Shown in pieces: positions 1-9,098 of a stretch of DNA of 64,000 nt (positions within the stretch are counted from its first letter, which is position 1; each line of letters opens with the position of its first letter). The translations under genes and the position numbers were made by a program. The stretch is taken from the NCBI RefSeq assembly GCF_900188315.1, contig NZ_LT897781.1, forward strand, positions 3,782,001 to 3,846,000, in the 5' to 3' direction. The notes under the pieces were generated by a model. It made no database searches. It was not told the DNA's origin and saw only the letters and a list, made by a program, of their open reading frames with translations. The stretch comes from Marinobacter sp. es.042 (GTDB taxonomy: Bacteria; Pseudomonadota; Gammaproteobacteria; Pseudomonadales; Oleiphilaceae).

Positions 1-6
1 CAACAT
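1..6 (-). CDS. Start of a leftward gene running off the window
   Basis: Only an ATG and one more codon are in the window. The call rests on an AGGAGG Shine-Dalgarno sequence on the minus strand (positions 15-20) eight bases before the ATG at 6-4. The product cannot be named. In related genomes a regulator often lies divergent from the exaC-type dehydrogenase, but nothing here shows that. Confidence 0.35.
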
Positions 7-546
7 GGCCTTTTCCTCCTGGTTAGGGCATCTAAAAAAGCGAGAGGCGTCAGTAACTGAGCGATCCTCCCGGGCTTTTGTCCCGCCGTGTAACCTTGGA
101 AAAGGTCGTCAACTCTCGGACCAGTCGCCTGCGTTTATTGGTTGCAGACCGGAACCCTAGTTGACCATTGGTCAGATTGTGGCGCTTTGATTGTGGTTTC
201 AGTAACCGACGTCTCGCTGCGTATTGGATCCTTTGCAGAGTCCATGCCAATCGCTAACTTACTGTTTTTATTGTGGTGGGGTTTGAAGTGTCTGGCAGGT
301 CTGCTTCTTGCCTGGGCGGGCGCACTGTTTTTGTGCATCGATCAGGACCTTTCCTGTGCATTTATTTTCGCAGAGTGATTTCGAAGCCGGGCCACTGGTG
401 GCATGGCCTTCGAGCCATCTACTACCAAGGGAGGAGTTTTTCGCCTCCATCGCATCATTCAAACATCGGGGATTGAGGTCTACATTGAATGAGTAAACGC
501 GAAAGGCCGCGTTGCCCTGCGACAAACACAACAAGAGGTCGAGATC
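7..546. other. Intergenic region upstream of exaC
   Basis: About 540 bases without a convincing gene. Several short overlapping reading frames exist on both strands, but none has a ribosome site or a recognisable protein. It should hold the divergent promoters for the leftward gene at the edge and for the aldehyde dehydrogenase. A GG-N10-GC pair near 298-311 weakly resembles a sigma-54 site; I do not consider it established. Confidence 0.4.
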
Positions 547-2067
547 ATGATCTACGCACAACCAGGAAAGGATGGCTCCGTCGTTTCTTTCAAATCCCGT
601 TACGAGAACTACATCGGTGGCGAGTGGGTTGCCCCGGTGAAAGGCCAGTATTTCGAGAACATCACACCGGTAACTGGCGATGTTATCTGTGAAATTCCGC
701 GTTCCAGTGCTGAAGATATTGATCTTGCCCTGGACGCAGCGCACAAGGCAGCACCAGCGTGGGGCAAGACGTCACCCACCGAGCGTTCCAACATCCTCCT
801 GAAAATTGCGGATCGTATCGAGGCCAATCTAGAGAAGCTCGCGGTTGCCGAAACCTGGGACAACGGCAAGGCCGTGCGTGAAACCCTGAATGCGGACATT
901 CCCCTGGCAGCGGATCACTTCCGTTACTTCGCGGGTTGTATCCGTGCCCAGGAAGGCCACATGGGTGAAATCGACCACAACACCGTGGCGTATCACTTCC
1001 ACGAGCCTCTAGGCGTGGTTGGTCAGATTATTCCCTGGAACTTCCCGATTCTGATGGCGGCCTGGAAGCTGGGTCCCTGTCTGGCGGCCGGTAACTGCAC
1101 CGTGTTGAAGCCGGCCGAGCAGACGCCTGCCAGCATTCTGGTGCTGATGGAAATCATCGGTGACCTGCTGCCGCCGGGCGTGCTCAACATCGTAAACGGC
1201 TACGGTATTGAGGCTGGCCAGGCCCTGGCCACCAGCAAGCGTATCGCCAAGATTGCCTTCACCGGCTCCACCCCGGTTGGCTCCCACATCCTCAAGTGCG
1301 CGGCCGAGAACATCATCCCGTCCACCGTTGAGCTGGGCGGCAAGTCACCCAACATCTACTTCTCTGACGTGATGAAGGCCGAGCCGGAATTCGTCGACAA
1401 GTGTGTGGAAGGTCTGGTTCTGGCGTTCTTCAACCAGGGCGAAGTCTGCACCTGCCCGTCACGGGCGCTGGTCCAGGAAGACATGTTCGAAGAGTTCATG
1501 CAGAAAGTGGTTCAGCGCACCAAGGCCATCAAGCGTGGCAACCCGCTGGATACCGACGTTCAGGTTGGCGCTCAGGCGTCCAAGGAACAGTTCGACAAGA
1601 TCATGTCCTACCTTGCCATTGGTAAGGAAGAGGGCGCTGTGGTTCTGACCGGTGGCGACCGCGAGCATCTGGACGAAGAGTTTAACAACGGCTTCTATAT
1701 CCAGCCGACCCTGTTCAAGGGCGACAACAAGATGCGCGTGTTCCAGGAAGAAATCTTCGGACCGGTTGTCGGTGTTACCACCTTCAAGACCGAGGAAGAG
1801 GCCCTGGCCATCGCCAACGACACCGAGTTTGGTCTGGGTGCCGGCGTCTGGACCCGCGACTCCAACCTCGCCTACCGGATGGGCCGTAATATCCAGGCCG
1901 GTCGGGTCTGGATGAACTGCTACCACGCCTACCCGGCTCATGCTGCCTTTGGTGGTTACAAGAAGTCCGGTGTTGGCCGTGAGACCCACAAGATGGCGCT
2001 CGAGCACTACCAGCAGACCAAGTGCATGCTGACCAGCTATGACACCAACCCGCTGGGTTTCTTCTGA
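547..2067 (+). CDS. exaC: NAD-dependent acetaldehyde/aldehyde dehydrogenase, ExaC family
   Basis: Oxidises acetaldehyde or other short aldehydes to the acid with NAD+, as in the ethanol oxidation pathway. The 506-residue length equals that of the ExaC family. Visible motifs are the cofactor-fold PWNFP, the FTGS segment, the catalytic glutamate in VELGGKSP and the catalytic cysteine in [11 protein letters not shown], where a second Cys follows as is usual for this family. The C terminus ([11 protein letters not shown]) is also typical. The start at 547 has a GAGGT ribosome site about seven bases upstream. The gene stands alone: a long leader precedes it and two hairpins follow. Nothing odd was seen; the assignment is strong, the physiological substrate is inferred. 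Confidence 0.93.
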   Translation: MIYAQPGKDGSVVSFKSRYENYIGGEWVAPVKGQYFENITPVTGDVICEIPRSSAEDIDLALDAAHKAAPAWGKTSPTERSNILLKIADRIEANLEKLAVAETWDNGKAVRETLNADIPLAADHFRYFAGCIRAQEGHMGEIDHNTVAYHFHEPLGVVGQIIPWNFPILMAAWKLGPCLAAGNCTVLKPAEQTPASILVLMEIIGDLLPPGVLNIVNGYGIEAGQALATSKRIAKIAFTGSTPVGSHILKCAAENIIPSTVELGGKSPNIYFSDVMKAEPEFVDKCVEGLVLAFFNQGEVCTCPSRALVQEDMFEEFMQKVVQRTKAIKRGNPLDTDVQVGAQASKEQFDKIMSYLAIGKEEGAVVLTGGDREHLDEEFNNGFYIQPTLFKGDNKMRVFQEEIFGPVVGVTTFKTEEEALAIANDTEFGLGAGVWTRDSNLAYRMGRNIQAGRVWMNCYHAYPAHAAFGGYKKSGVGRETHKMALEHYQQTKCMLTSYDTNPLGFF

Positions 2068-2160
2068 ATTTGTGAGCGGTAAGCGGGCCTCCCACACGGG
2101 CCCGCCTGTGAGTCAGCACAGCGGATGTGCACCTTCATTCCCCGGTGTCTGGCCGGGGCG

Positions 2161-2224
2161 ACTCTCTGACGAGAGTTCGGGTTTTTCTGTCACTCTCTTT
2201 TGGCCCTTCCCAGGGCCTTTTTTA
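2161..2224 (+). terminator. Two tandem intrinsic terminators after exaC
   Basis: The first hairpin is ACTCTC-TGAC-GAGAGT (2161-2176), followed by TCGGGTTTTT. The second is GGCCC-6 nt-GGGCC (2202-2217), followed by a T run to 2224. Both sit downstream of exaC and face the converging gene at 2253. The second is the stronger one. Confidence 0.75.
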
Positions 2225-2252
2225 TTGGGGTGGATTTTGGTTTCAATGCGCT

Positions 2253-2831
2253 TTATCGCCCCAGTGAATAAAACTCTGCGTTAGGCCGCATGTTTGTCAC
2301 GTTTGCCATCCGATTGGAAAGCCCGAAGAACGCGGCGATGCCGGAGATATCCCAGATATCCTCGTCGTTGAAACCATGACGTTTGAGTTCCTCAAAGTCC
2401 GCGTCACACACTTCTTGGGCTTGTTGCGAAACCTTGATTGCGAAATCAAGCATGGCTTTCTGGCGCTCAGTGATGTCGGCCTTTCGGTAGTTCACGGCGA
2501 CCTGGTCTGCGATCTCCGGGTTCTTTTCACGGATGCGCAGAATAGCGCCATGGGCCACCACGCAATACTGGCACTGGTTCAGGTTGCTGGTAGCGACGAC
2601 GATCATCTCGCGTTCGCCCTTGGTGAGGTTGCTGTCTTTTTCCATCAGGGCATCGTGGTAATCGAAGAAGGCGCGAAACTCGGCGGGGCGATGTGCCAGT
2701 ACCAGAAAGACATTGGGGATAAACCCCGACTTTTCCTGAACGGCGAGAATCTTCTCCCGAATGTCCTCCGGAAGTGATTCAAGCGACGGAACCTGGAATC
2801 GGCTTATTGGTTGTTCGGTGGATGAGCTCAT
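2253..2831 (-). CDS. Peroxidase-related / carboxymuconolactone decarboxylase-family protein (AhpD-like)
   Basis: A 192-residue protein of the AhpD/CMD superfamily, which uses a CxxC plus nearby His to reduce peroxides. The motif is visible as CQYCVVAHGAILR in the middle of the protein, preceded by KGEREMIVVATSNLNQ, which is characteristic of the uncharacterised peroxidase-related branch. The start was placed at 2831 rather than the longer frame at 2864 because AAAGGAATT lies just upstream of this ATG. It lies 44 bases downstream of acuI on the same strand, so it may be co-transcribed with it. Its substrate is not known. Confidence 0.82.
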   Translation of the reverse strand: MSSSTEQPISRFQVPSLESLPEDIREKILAVQEKSGFIPNVFLVLAHRPAEFRAFFDYHDALMEKDSNLTKGEREMIVVATSNLNQCQYCVVAHGAILRIREKNPEIADQVAVNYRKADITERQKAMLDFAIKVSQQAQEVCDADFEELKRHGFNDEDIWDISGIAAFFGLSNRMANVTNMRPNAEFYSLGR

Positions 2832-2875
2832 AACAATTCCTTTAACGGCGGTTTTATGATTCAAGAAGTTTCGGT

Positions 2876-3859
2876 TCAGCCTGCGACCGGTACGACGATA
2901 CGCCCACGAACCTTGCCGTCCAGCAGTTGGCTCGCACCTTCGATGGCGTCTTCAAAGGGTATTTCCGTGATCATGCGCTCGAGCAGATCGATGTCGAGAT
3001 CCTCCGACAGGCGCTTCCAGGCTTCGAGTCGCTCAGCTTTGGGCGCCATCACGCTGTCCACGCCACACAAAGTCACACCCCGAAGAATGAACGGGGCAAC
3101 GGTGGACGGGAAGTCCATGCCGGCCGCCAGACCACAGGCTGCGACGACGCCACGGTATTTCATGCCGGCACAGACATTGGCCAGCACCTGTCCACCGGCC
3201 ACATCAATGGCGCCGGCCCAGGTCTCGCGCACCAGGGGTTTGCTTGGTTCACTCAGCTCAGCGCGATCGAGGATGTTTCCGGCCCCCAACGACTTCAGAT
3301 AGTCTGCTTCCTCGGATCGGCCGGTCACCGCGGTCACGGAATAACCCCGCTTGGCCAGCAGCGCCACCGCAATGCTTCCAACGCCGCCGGTTGCCCCGGT
3401 CACCAGGATGTCCCCGGAATCAGGTGTTACGCCATTCTTTTCCAGTGCCATGACACAAAGCATGGCGGTATAGCCGGCGGTGCCGATGGCCATGGCCTGT
3501 CGAGGAGAAAACGCCTTGGGCAGAGGAATCAGCCAGTCACCGGAAACACGGGCTTTCTCGGCCAGGCCGCCCCAGTGTTTCTCGCCAACGCCCCACCCGT
3601 TCAAGACAACCGGGTCGCCTGCCTTGAAGTCTGCATGCGTGGAGCTTGATACGGTGCCGGCAAAGTCGATGCCTGGAATCATCGGATACTGTTTCACGAT
3701 CGGTGACTTTCCGGTGATGGCCAGAGCATCCTTGTAGTTCAAGGTTGAGAAGGCTACGTCCACGGTAACGTCGCCTTCGGGCAGCTCTGATTCTTCTATG
3801 GATGTCAGTGACACTTTTTGGTCGCCGCGTGATCCTTCAATGAGTATGCCTTTAAACAT
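2876..3859 (-). CDS. acuI: Acrylyl-CoA reductase-type quinone oxidoreductase (AcuI/YhdH family)
   Basis: A medium-chain dehydrogenase/reductase of 327 residues. AcuI reduces acryloyl-CoA to propionyl-CoA with NADPH and so detoxifies acrylate from DMSP and related compounds. The family is recognised by the N terminus FKGILIEG, by [17 protein letters not shown] and PGIDFAGTV, and by the dinucleotide-binding motif [16 protein letters not shown]. No zinc-binding cysteine cluster is seen, as expected for YhdH/AcuI proteins. It lies 46 bases after the TetR gene and on the same strand, which matches the acuR-acuI arrangement. Expression is therefore probably controlled by that repressor. YhdH-like general quinone oxidoreductase is the alternative. 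Confidence 0.85.
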   Translation of the reverse strand: MFKGILIEGSRGDQKVSLTSIEESELPEGDVTVDVAFSTLNYKDALAITGKSPIVKQYPMIPGIDFAGTVSSSTHADFKAGDPVVLNGWGVGEKHWGGLAEKARVSGDWLIPLPKAFSPRQAMAIGTAGYTAMLCVMALEKNGVTPDSGDILVTGATGGVGSIAVALLAKRGYSVTAVTGRSEEADYLKSLGAGNILDRAELSEPSKPLVRETWAGAIDVAGGQVLANVCAGMKYRGVVAACGLAAGMDFPSTVAPFILRGVTLCGVDSVMAPKAERLEAWKRLSEDLDIDLLERMITEIPFEDAIEGASQLLDGKVRGRIVVPVAG

Positions 3860-3905
3860 GTTGTCTCCCTCGTTTGGGTAGTAGAAGGCGGTTTTTCAGT
3901 CCAGG

Positions 3906-4547
3906 TCATGCCCCGCGCAGGAGCGAACGGAATCCCTGGGCGAACTGATCCAGTGGTTCTGGTGATTGGTCCAGCTTTGCTCGCAATACAGCGCCTTCCC
4001 AGCCAATCCAGAAGAAGTGGGCCATTTGATCGCACTCTAGATGCTTGGCAATCTCGCCGGTCTGCTGGGCGTCCCTCAGAACCTCAGTGGTGCGGTGCTC
4101 CCAGTCCCTGAAAACGCTCTGTAGCAGATCCCGGAAACCCTCAGGCAGTGCAGTCATTTCCTGCCCCAGGTTGCCGATCAGGCAGCCGCGACGATATTCG
4201 AACCGGCCCATACCCGCTTTGGCATCTTCAACGAAGGCGTTAAGACGCTGCAGGGGAGTGAGGGTGCGGTCCTGAAACCATCGATCAAGTTTGCCCGCAA
4301 AATATCGACCGTAGGCTTCGATCAGGATCTTCCCGAAAGACTCCTTGTTGTCGAAATAGTGGTAGAAAGAGCCTTTCGGTACGCCGGCCTTGCGCAGAAT
4401 TTCGTCGATTCCTGTGTACGAGTAGCCTTTCTCCGTGAGTACCTGGAGGCCTACGTTGATGAGCGTTTGCCGGGTATCCCTGAAATTCGAATCTGCGGTC
4501 TTAGGAGGACGTCCCCGTTTTCGCTTTATATCTGCTGTCTGGTTCAT
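3906..4547 (-). CDS. acuR: TetR-family repressor, AcuR-like
   Basis: A 213-residue TetR regulator. The N-terminal region has a basic RKRGRPPK stretch, then the helix-turn-helix with YTGIDEILRKAGVPKGSFYHYF (about residues 45-66), the signature of the family. The C-terminal ligand domain contains a Cys in RRGCLIGNLGQE, typical of the AcuR/YxaF-like group. It is directly upstream of acuI on the same strand. The promoter region holds two copies of a 15-bp inverted repeat, so autoregulation together with control of acuI is likely. The symbol is given by context; the inducer (acryloyl-CoA or acrylate) is inferred. Confidence 0.82.
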   Translation of the reverse strand: MNQTADIKRKRGRPPKTADSNFRDTRQTLINVGLQVLTEKGYSYTGIDEILRKAGVPKGSFYHYFDNKESFGKILIEAYGRYFAGKLDRWFQDRTLTPLQRLNAFVEDAKAGMGRFEYRRGCLIGNLGQEMTALPEGFRDLLQSVFRDWEHRTTEVLRDAQQTGEIAKHLECDQMAHFFWIGWEGAVLRAKLDQSPEPLDQFAQGFRSLLRGA

Positions 4548-4562
4548 CTTCTCGACTCGATT

Positions 4563-4611
4563 TAGACCGATCGTCTAATTAATTTATGAATTAAAATAGA
4601 CCGGGCGTCTA
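4563..4611. promoter_or_regulatory. Paired operators for the TetR/AcuR repressor
   Basis: Two 15-bp inverted repeats of the form TAGACCGNNCGTCTA lie at 4563-4577 and 4597-4611. Their starts are 34 bases apart, about three helical turns. They sit 16-64 bases upstream of the repressor start codon at 4547, where its promoter should be. Length and symmetry fit a TetR dimer site. This is direct sequence evidence; occupancy by this repressor is inferred. Confidence 0.8.
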
Positions 4612-4771
4612 ATAAAATCAAGTCAATTTGCGATGGAGTGCAATTCGGGCGTGATTGGGAGTCGCTCCAGAATCTCGCCTATGGCTTTGAGGACGATTCT
4701 CCAAGTTGGCTCAGAGCCCTGATGACCAGCTTGCTGACCTCTGCCTCGGCCTGACCCCTTCTCGCCAGTCC

Positions 4772-4788
4772 TGTAAGACCTTCTTACA
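4772..4788. promoter_or_regulatory. 17-bp inverted repeat upstream of the CotH operon
   Basis: TGTAAGA-CCT-TCTTACA is a perfect inverted repeat with a 3-bp centre, about 82 bases before the cotH-like start at 4871. A near copy, TGTAGGA-GCT-TCCTACA, lies at 12618-12634 in front of the two-component operon. The shared form suggests a common regulator, most simply the LuxR-type response regulator encoded at 10437-11078. The remaining bases of the 4612-4870 gap show no gene. Confidence 0.6.
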
Positions 4789-4870
4789 TACACTCTGAAG
4801 CGCTTCGCGAAATACTCCCTCAACCGGTCTCCGATACCGGCAGGTTTCAAAACATCTGAGGGAGTAACAG

Positions 4871-6661
4871 ATGAAAACAACAACGATTGGCCGGAAAGCC
4901 GGCAGTGGATTTGGGCATTGGTGGCTGGCAATGATCGCCGCTGTGCTATTGGCCGGTTGCGGCGGTGGGGGCGGCGAGACGGAGGTGTCCAGCCCCTCGG
5001 ATTTCGAACCCCCGGCGGAGCCCGTGAACATAGGGGGCGATGTCGAGCTTTATGATCCCGAGCGGCTGATTGATGTGTCGGTCACTATGAGCTCCGCCGA
5101 TTTCAGCAAACTGAAATCGGAAGCCCGAACCCTGGCCAGCACCGACCGGGAATGTGTGCCCGAGTTCGAATACACGGAATTCACGGCCAGCGTCACCATC
5201 GACGGTGACCGCATGGACCGGGTGATCGTGCGCAAGAAGGGCTACATGGGCTCCCTGAGCCCCAGTATCCCCTCTCTCAAGCTGGACTTTAACGATCTCT
5301 GGCCTGGTCGCACCTATCAGAACATGACCCGGATGACCCTGAACAATAACCGCCAGGACCCCTCTAATGCCCGCCAGTGCATGGCCTATGACCAGTTCCG
5401 GCAGGCCGGGCTCGCGGCGCCGAAATGCAATTACGCCAGAGTGTCTGTCAATGGCGAGGATCTGGGTGTGTTTACCAATGTCGAGCCGATCAAGAAGCCC
5501 TTTCTGGCACGGGCATTCGGGGACGACGACGGTAACCAGTACGAAGCCCAAACGGCGGACTTCGGTACCTGGCTGAGCCAGCGTTTCGAGAAAAAGACCA
5601 ACGAAAAAGAAAACGACCGGACTGACCTGCAGGCCGTTACCGATGCTCTGGCGTTACCCGATGAGCAGATGGTGAATGTATTGCCGCAGCTGGTGGATGT
5701 GGATGAATTTATCCGGTTCTGGGCGATAGAAACCCTGCTGGGCGCCTGGGATTCCGCCACTGGCAACGCCAACAATTTTCACATCTATCGGGACCCCGGA
5801 GACGGCCTGTTCCATTTTATTCCCTGGGGCGCTGATACGGCGTTTCGTGGGGCGCATCCCCTGAAGCCGCTCACGGGGGTGCTGTATCGCAACTTCTCGC
5901 TGGCGGACCGGTTTTTCAACATTCCCGAGTACCGGGCGCGCTATGTGGCCGAGCTTGAAGACCTGCTGGCCACCCAGTGGGATGAGGCCGATTTGCTGGC
6001 GGAAGTGGAGCGGATACGTGAACTCACCGGAACCAGCGCGGAGGCGACTGCCAGCCTGAAAGCTTTCATTGGTGGCCGCGGCGTGGCCAGTGATGACGAT
6101 TTCCGGCCTGCCCGTCGAGCTGTTGTTGAACAGGCCATCGCCGAGGAAACGGCCTCCGGGGAAGTGTACCGGCTTGCGGACACGCAACCGGATTGCAGCG
6201 TGCCGGCGACAACCAGCTTGACCGGCACCATCAAGTCCGAGGACCGTGCCGACACAGGTGCCTTCCGCTTTACGCTGCCGGGAGGTCGGGCGGTGAACGC
6301 GAGCCTGACTTTTGCCGCCTTCGAGGTGGACAGCCTGGTTTACTCGGTTGATCGCGAATCAAAGCCGGCGGTGATCAGCCTCCTGCTGATTGGCGTGGAT
6401 ATCAACGACAATTTCACACCCTATGTGCTTCAACTGTTTATCGAGGCATCCGATTACGTGCCGGGCACACACGAGTTCCATGGCTTTGCCACCAACGCTC
6501 TGTTGTTTGAGGTGGATGAAAGCCAGCCCGGGGACGTGCGTGCCCTGGCCCTTGGCGCAGAGGGCAGTATTACTGTCATCGGGGCGGGCTCCGGGGCCAG
6601 TGAGGGCGACGTGGAACTGAGCCTGAACGCCACCCTGGAATACGATTCGGCGATTCGATGA
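4871..6661 (+). CDS. CotH-kinase-family lipoprotein
   Basis: A 596-residue exported protein. The N terminus is a signal peptide ending in a lipobox (VLLAGCGGGGG, cysteine near residue 35), so it should be a lipoprotein. The body matches the CotH family: a RKKGYMGS strand, a KLDFND segment, MTLNNNRQDPSNAR, VNGEDLGVFTNVEPIKKPFLAR, a YEAQ-type segment and HFIPWGADTAF. CotH proteins are atypical protein kinases, first known from the Bacillus spore coat. The C-terminal 150 residues look like a beta-rich domain. The stop codon overlaps the start of the VTC gene (ATGA), so the four genes to 9098 form an operon. The substrate is unknown. Confidence 0.83.
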   Translation: MKTTTIGRKAGSGFGHWWLAMIAAVLLAGCGGGGGETEVSSPSDFEPPAEPVNIGGDVELYDPERLIDVSVTMSSADFSKLKSEARTLASTDRECVPEFEYTEFTASVTIDGDRMDRVIVRKKGYMGSLSPSIPSLKLDFNDLWPGRTYQNMTRMTLNNNRQDPSNARQCMAYDQFRQAGLAAPKCNYARVSVNGEDLGVFTNVEPIKKPFLARAFGDDDGNQYEAQTADFGTWLSQRFEKKTNEKENDRTDLQAVTDALALPDEQMVNVLPQLVDVDEFIRFWAIETLLGAWDSATGNANNFHIYRDPGDGLFHFIPWGADTAFRGAHPLKPLTGVLYRNFSLADRFFNIPEYRARYVAELEDLLATQWDEADLLAEVERIRELTGTSAEATASLKAFIGGRGVASDDDFRPARRAVVEQAIAEETASGEVYRLADTQPDCSVPATTSLTGTIKSEDRADTGAFRFTLPGGRAVNASLTFAAFEVDSLVYSVDRESKPAVISLLLIGVDINDNFTPYVLQLFIEASDYVPGTHEFHGFATNALLFEVDESQPGDVRALALGAEGSITVIGAGSGASEGDVELSLNATLEYDSAIR

Positions 6662-7416
6662 ACATGGCTGTCGCCAGCCCGCTGGAAGGATTCCGCGGGC
6701 ATTGTCTGGCCGAGCAGATGCAGGCTCGTTTGATGAATCGGGTCGACACCAAGTTTCTGGTGCCCGCATACCTGCTGGATGCCTGTCTGCGTGGATTGGA
6801 GCACCATTACTCCATCCTGGAGATCGACGGGCGCCGGCGGTTCACCTACGACACCCTGTATTTCGATACACCGGAACGCCAGCTATACCTGGATCACCAC
6901 AACGGCAAGTTGAACCGGTTCAAGCTCCGTATCCGGCACTATCGCGAAACCGGGGACAGCTTCCTGGAGGTCAAGAAAAAGAACAACCGGGACAGAACCA
7001 TCAAGAACCGTTTGCCGCTGACATCGCAAACCTTTGCGAGCAGCCGGGTGGTCCTTTTCCTTGAAGAGCAATTGGGCCGACCGGTGGCAGGGATGCTGCC
7101 GGCTCTTTTTGTCGGCTACCGCCGGATGACCTTCATGAGCGCACAGGGGACCGAGCGCATTACGGTGGATACAGGGCTGGGTTTTTACTCGGCCGACCGT
7201 CGCAGCGGTCTGTGCCTGCCTGATGTTGCCGTTTTCGAGGTCAAGTACGATCGCAAGGTCCCATTTTCCCCTTTCCTGGAACGTCTTGGTCAGCTCGGCT
7301 GCCGCCCCGTGCAGTTCAGCAAATACTGCATCGGCACAAGCCTGTTGTTCGGCCACGAATGCAAAACCAATCGCTTCAAACCGCTGTTAAGGAGACTTCA
7401 TGGAATCTGCTGTTGA
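6658..7416 (+). CDS. VTC-domain (polyphosphate polymerase-like) protein
   Basis: A 252-residue VTC domain protein. The tunnel fold of this family is recognised by the basic and acidic strands RLMNRVDTKFLVP, YDTLYFDTP, RFKLRIRHYRETGDSFLEVKKKNNRDRTIKNR and the late FEVKYDRKVPF. In yeast the VTC domain makes polyphosphate from ATP; bacterial copies beside CotH and DUF4956 genes are common, but their product is not settled. It overlaps the CotH gene by four bases and the next gene by 17, so translation is coupled. No signal peptide is seen, so it should act at the cytoplasmic face with the DUF4956 membrane protein. Confidence 0.83.
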   Translation: MNMAVASPLEGFRGHCLAEQMQARLMNRVDTKFLVPAYLLDACLRGLEHHYSILEIDGRRRFTYDTLYFDTPERQLYLDHHNGKLNRFKLRIRHYRETGDSFLEVKKKNNRDRTIKNRLPLTSQTFASSRVVLFLEEQLGRPVAGMLPALFVGYRRMTFMSAQGTERITVDTGLGFYSADRRSGLCLPDVAVFEVKYDRKVPFSPFLERLGQLGCRPVQFSKYCIGTSLLFGHECKTNRFKPLLRRLHGICC

Positions 7417-7984
7417 TGTCCATTTTGCGATCCGGCTTTTGATCAATACCGCCTCCGTGTTTGTGCTGATTCGCTGCTACTACGCGTTTTCTCGTCACCG
7501 GGAGAATGCCGCCTCGTTCATTCTGTTTGGTGTCGGCGTTTTCCTGGTGACCGCATTGCTGCATTCGGTCACCGTCACCATGGGCTTTGCCTTCGGTCTG
7601 TTCGCCGTTTTCTCGATGCTCCGGTACCGAACCGAAGCCCTGGGCATAAAGGAAATGACCTACCTGTTTCTGGTGATCGCCATGGCCCTGCTGGCAGCAG
7701 TTGGCAACATGCACCACCTGGAGCTGGTGTTTCTGAACCTGCTGGTCATTGTTCTGGCGCTGGTGCTCGAAACCCGTGTGCTTTTGCCGCGACACAGTGA
7801 GAGAGAGGTGGAGTACGAAAAGATCGAGAACGTTCACCGGGACCGCCGGGAGTTGCTCATCGCGGACCTGCGAGAACGCACCGGTCTGGATGTGTTCCGG
7901 GTGGATGTGGTGTCTGTCAGCTATCTGAGGGACACCGCCATGCTACGTATGCACTTCCATCAGGAGGGCGATCATGCTCGCTGA
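7400..7984 (+). CDS. DUF4956 membrane protein
   Basis: A 194-residue protein with about four predicted membrane helices in the first 115 residues (for example around INTASVFVLIRCYYAF, FGVGVFLVTALLHSV and FLVIAMALLAAVG) and a soluble C-terminal domain of about 75 residues. The core GFAFGLFAVFSMLRYRTEALGIKEMTYLF is the signature of DUF4956. These proteins are regular partners of VTC-domain and CotH-kinase genes. It overlaps the genes on both sides and has an AAGGAG site before its ATG. Its role is unknown; a membrane anchor or channel for the VTC partner is a reasonable guess only. Confidence 0.82.
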   Translation: MESAVDVHFAIRLLINTASVFVLIRCYYAFSRHRENAASFILFGVGVFLVTALLHSVTVTMGFAFGLFAVFSMLRYRTEALGIKEMTYLFLVIAMALLAAVGNMHHLELVFLNLLVIVLALVLETRVLLPRHSEREVEYEKIENVHRDRRELLIADLRERTGLDVFRVDVVSVSYLRDTAMLRMHFHQEGDHAR

Positions 7985-9098
7985 GCTGAAATGGGCGTGG
8001 CTGGTGATCGGTCTGACACTGGCGTTCATGGCCCAGCCCCTGTTTGCTGTGGCTTCCCCTGTCGAAGCAGAAGTGGGCGGTTACGTCGCCGCCGGCGTCG
8101 ACCATTACGGGTCATTTTATGATGAAGACGGTGAGCGCAGCACAACCCGGGGCGTCCTGAGAAATGCGAAAATTGAACTGGAACTGGCCTTGGGCAAGCG
8201 CTGGGAGGCAGAGCTGGATGGCAGCTACAAGATTGAAGGCGACAAGAAAGAGCTGGATCTGGGCGATGCCTATCTCCTGTATGACGGGGAGAGCCGTTTC
8301 GAGGCTCAAATTGGGCGCTTCAAGGAGCCTTTTGGCCTGGAACGCCTCGCCAGCTACACCAGCCTGAACACCAGCGAGCGTTCGCTGGTGACCTCGGCGT
8401 TCGCACCGGGGCGTTCCATCGGTGTTATGGCGGGGCAGTACCGCAAACGCGGCACCTGGTCCCTGGGCCTGTTCACCGATGAGCCCGATGGTGGCTCCAC
8501 TCACGCCATAACCGCGAGACTGACCCGTGCCCCCATTCGTTCAGAAAGCCAGACCCTGCATCTGGGAGCCGCGGCCTCTTATCGTGATCTCGGCGACAGC
8601 CGCTTTCAGATCAAGGATGAGGGGGAGGTGTTCAGTGCCGACAATGTTGTCCGCAGCCCACGATTCGAGGCCGGTGATGCCTGGCTGGCAGGTCTCGAGG
8701 CCGCCTGGCTTTGTCATCGTCTGACCCTCGTGGCGGAGGCCATGGCTCAGAGCGTGCGTCGAACCGACGGGTCACGCTGGCAGTTCGGTGGCGCCTACCT
8801 CCAGGCCGGTGTGTTCCTGACCGATGATCGCCGCCATTACAGCCGGGGTGAGTTTGACCGGATAGAGCCCCGGCACCGGGCGGGCGCCCTGGAGCTGGTC
8901 GCACGGCACAGTGCTGTGGACCTGAGAGACCGGAACCTGGGCGCCGAGGCGAGTGTGACGCTGCTGGGTCTTGCCTGGTATCTGGGCGAGTTGTTCCAGC
9001 TGCGCCTGAATTACCTGATGCCGGATATTCGCGGCAATACCCTGATGGCCGCGCCAGACGGAGACGCTGTTACCCTGCGTGCTGTGCTGCGGTTCTAG
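7974..9098 (+). CDS. Phosphate-selective porin O/P-family outer membrane protein
   Basis: A 374-residue outer membrane beta-barrel. A signal peptide (hydrophobic stretch then FAVASPVEA) precedes alternating strands; the segments RNAKIELELALGKRW, LGDAYLLYDG, AQIGRFKEPFGLERL and TSERSLVTSAFAPGRSIGVM are characteristic of the OprP/OprO family, and the protein ends in the expected aromatic residue (VLRF). It overlaps the DUF4956 gene by 11 bases and is the last gene of the operon. Its last 29 bases overlap the 3' end of the converging histidine kinase gene. With a VTC-type gene in the same operon, phosphate or polyphosphate handling is suggested but not shown. Confidence 0.82.
   Translation: MLAELKWAWLVIGLTLAFMAQPLFAVASPVEAEVGGYVAAGVDHYGSFYDEDGERSTTRGVLRNAKIELELALGKRWEAELDGSYKIEGDKKELDLGDAYLLYDGESRFEAQIGRFKEPFGLERLASYTSLNTSERSLVTSAFAPGRSIGVMAGQYRKRGTWSLGLFTDEPDGGSTHAITARLTRAPIRSESQTLHLGAAASYRDLGDSRFQIKDEGEVFSADNVVRSPRFEAGDAWLAGLEAAWLCHRLTLVAEAMAQSVRRTDGSRWQFGGAYLQAGVFLTDDRRHYSRGEFDRIEPRHRAGALELVARHSAVDLRDRNLGAEASVTLLGLAWYLGELFQLRLNYLMPDIRGNTLMAAPDGDAVTLRAVLRF

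Noticed and set aside
297..312. Sigma-54 promoter before exaC
   Set aside because: Only the GG and GC elements and TTGC fit; the CACG part does not, and there is no visible enhancer site.
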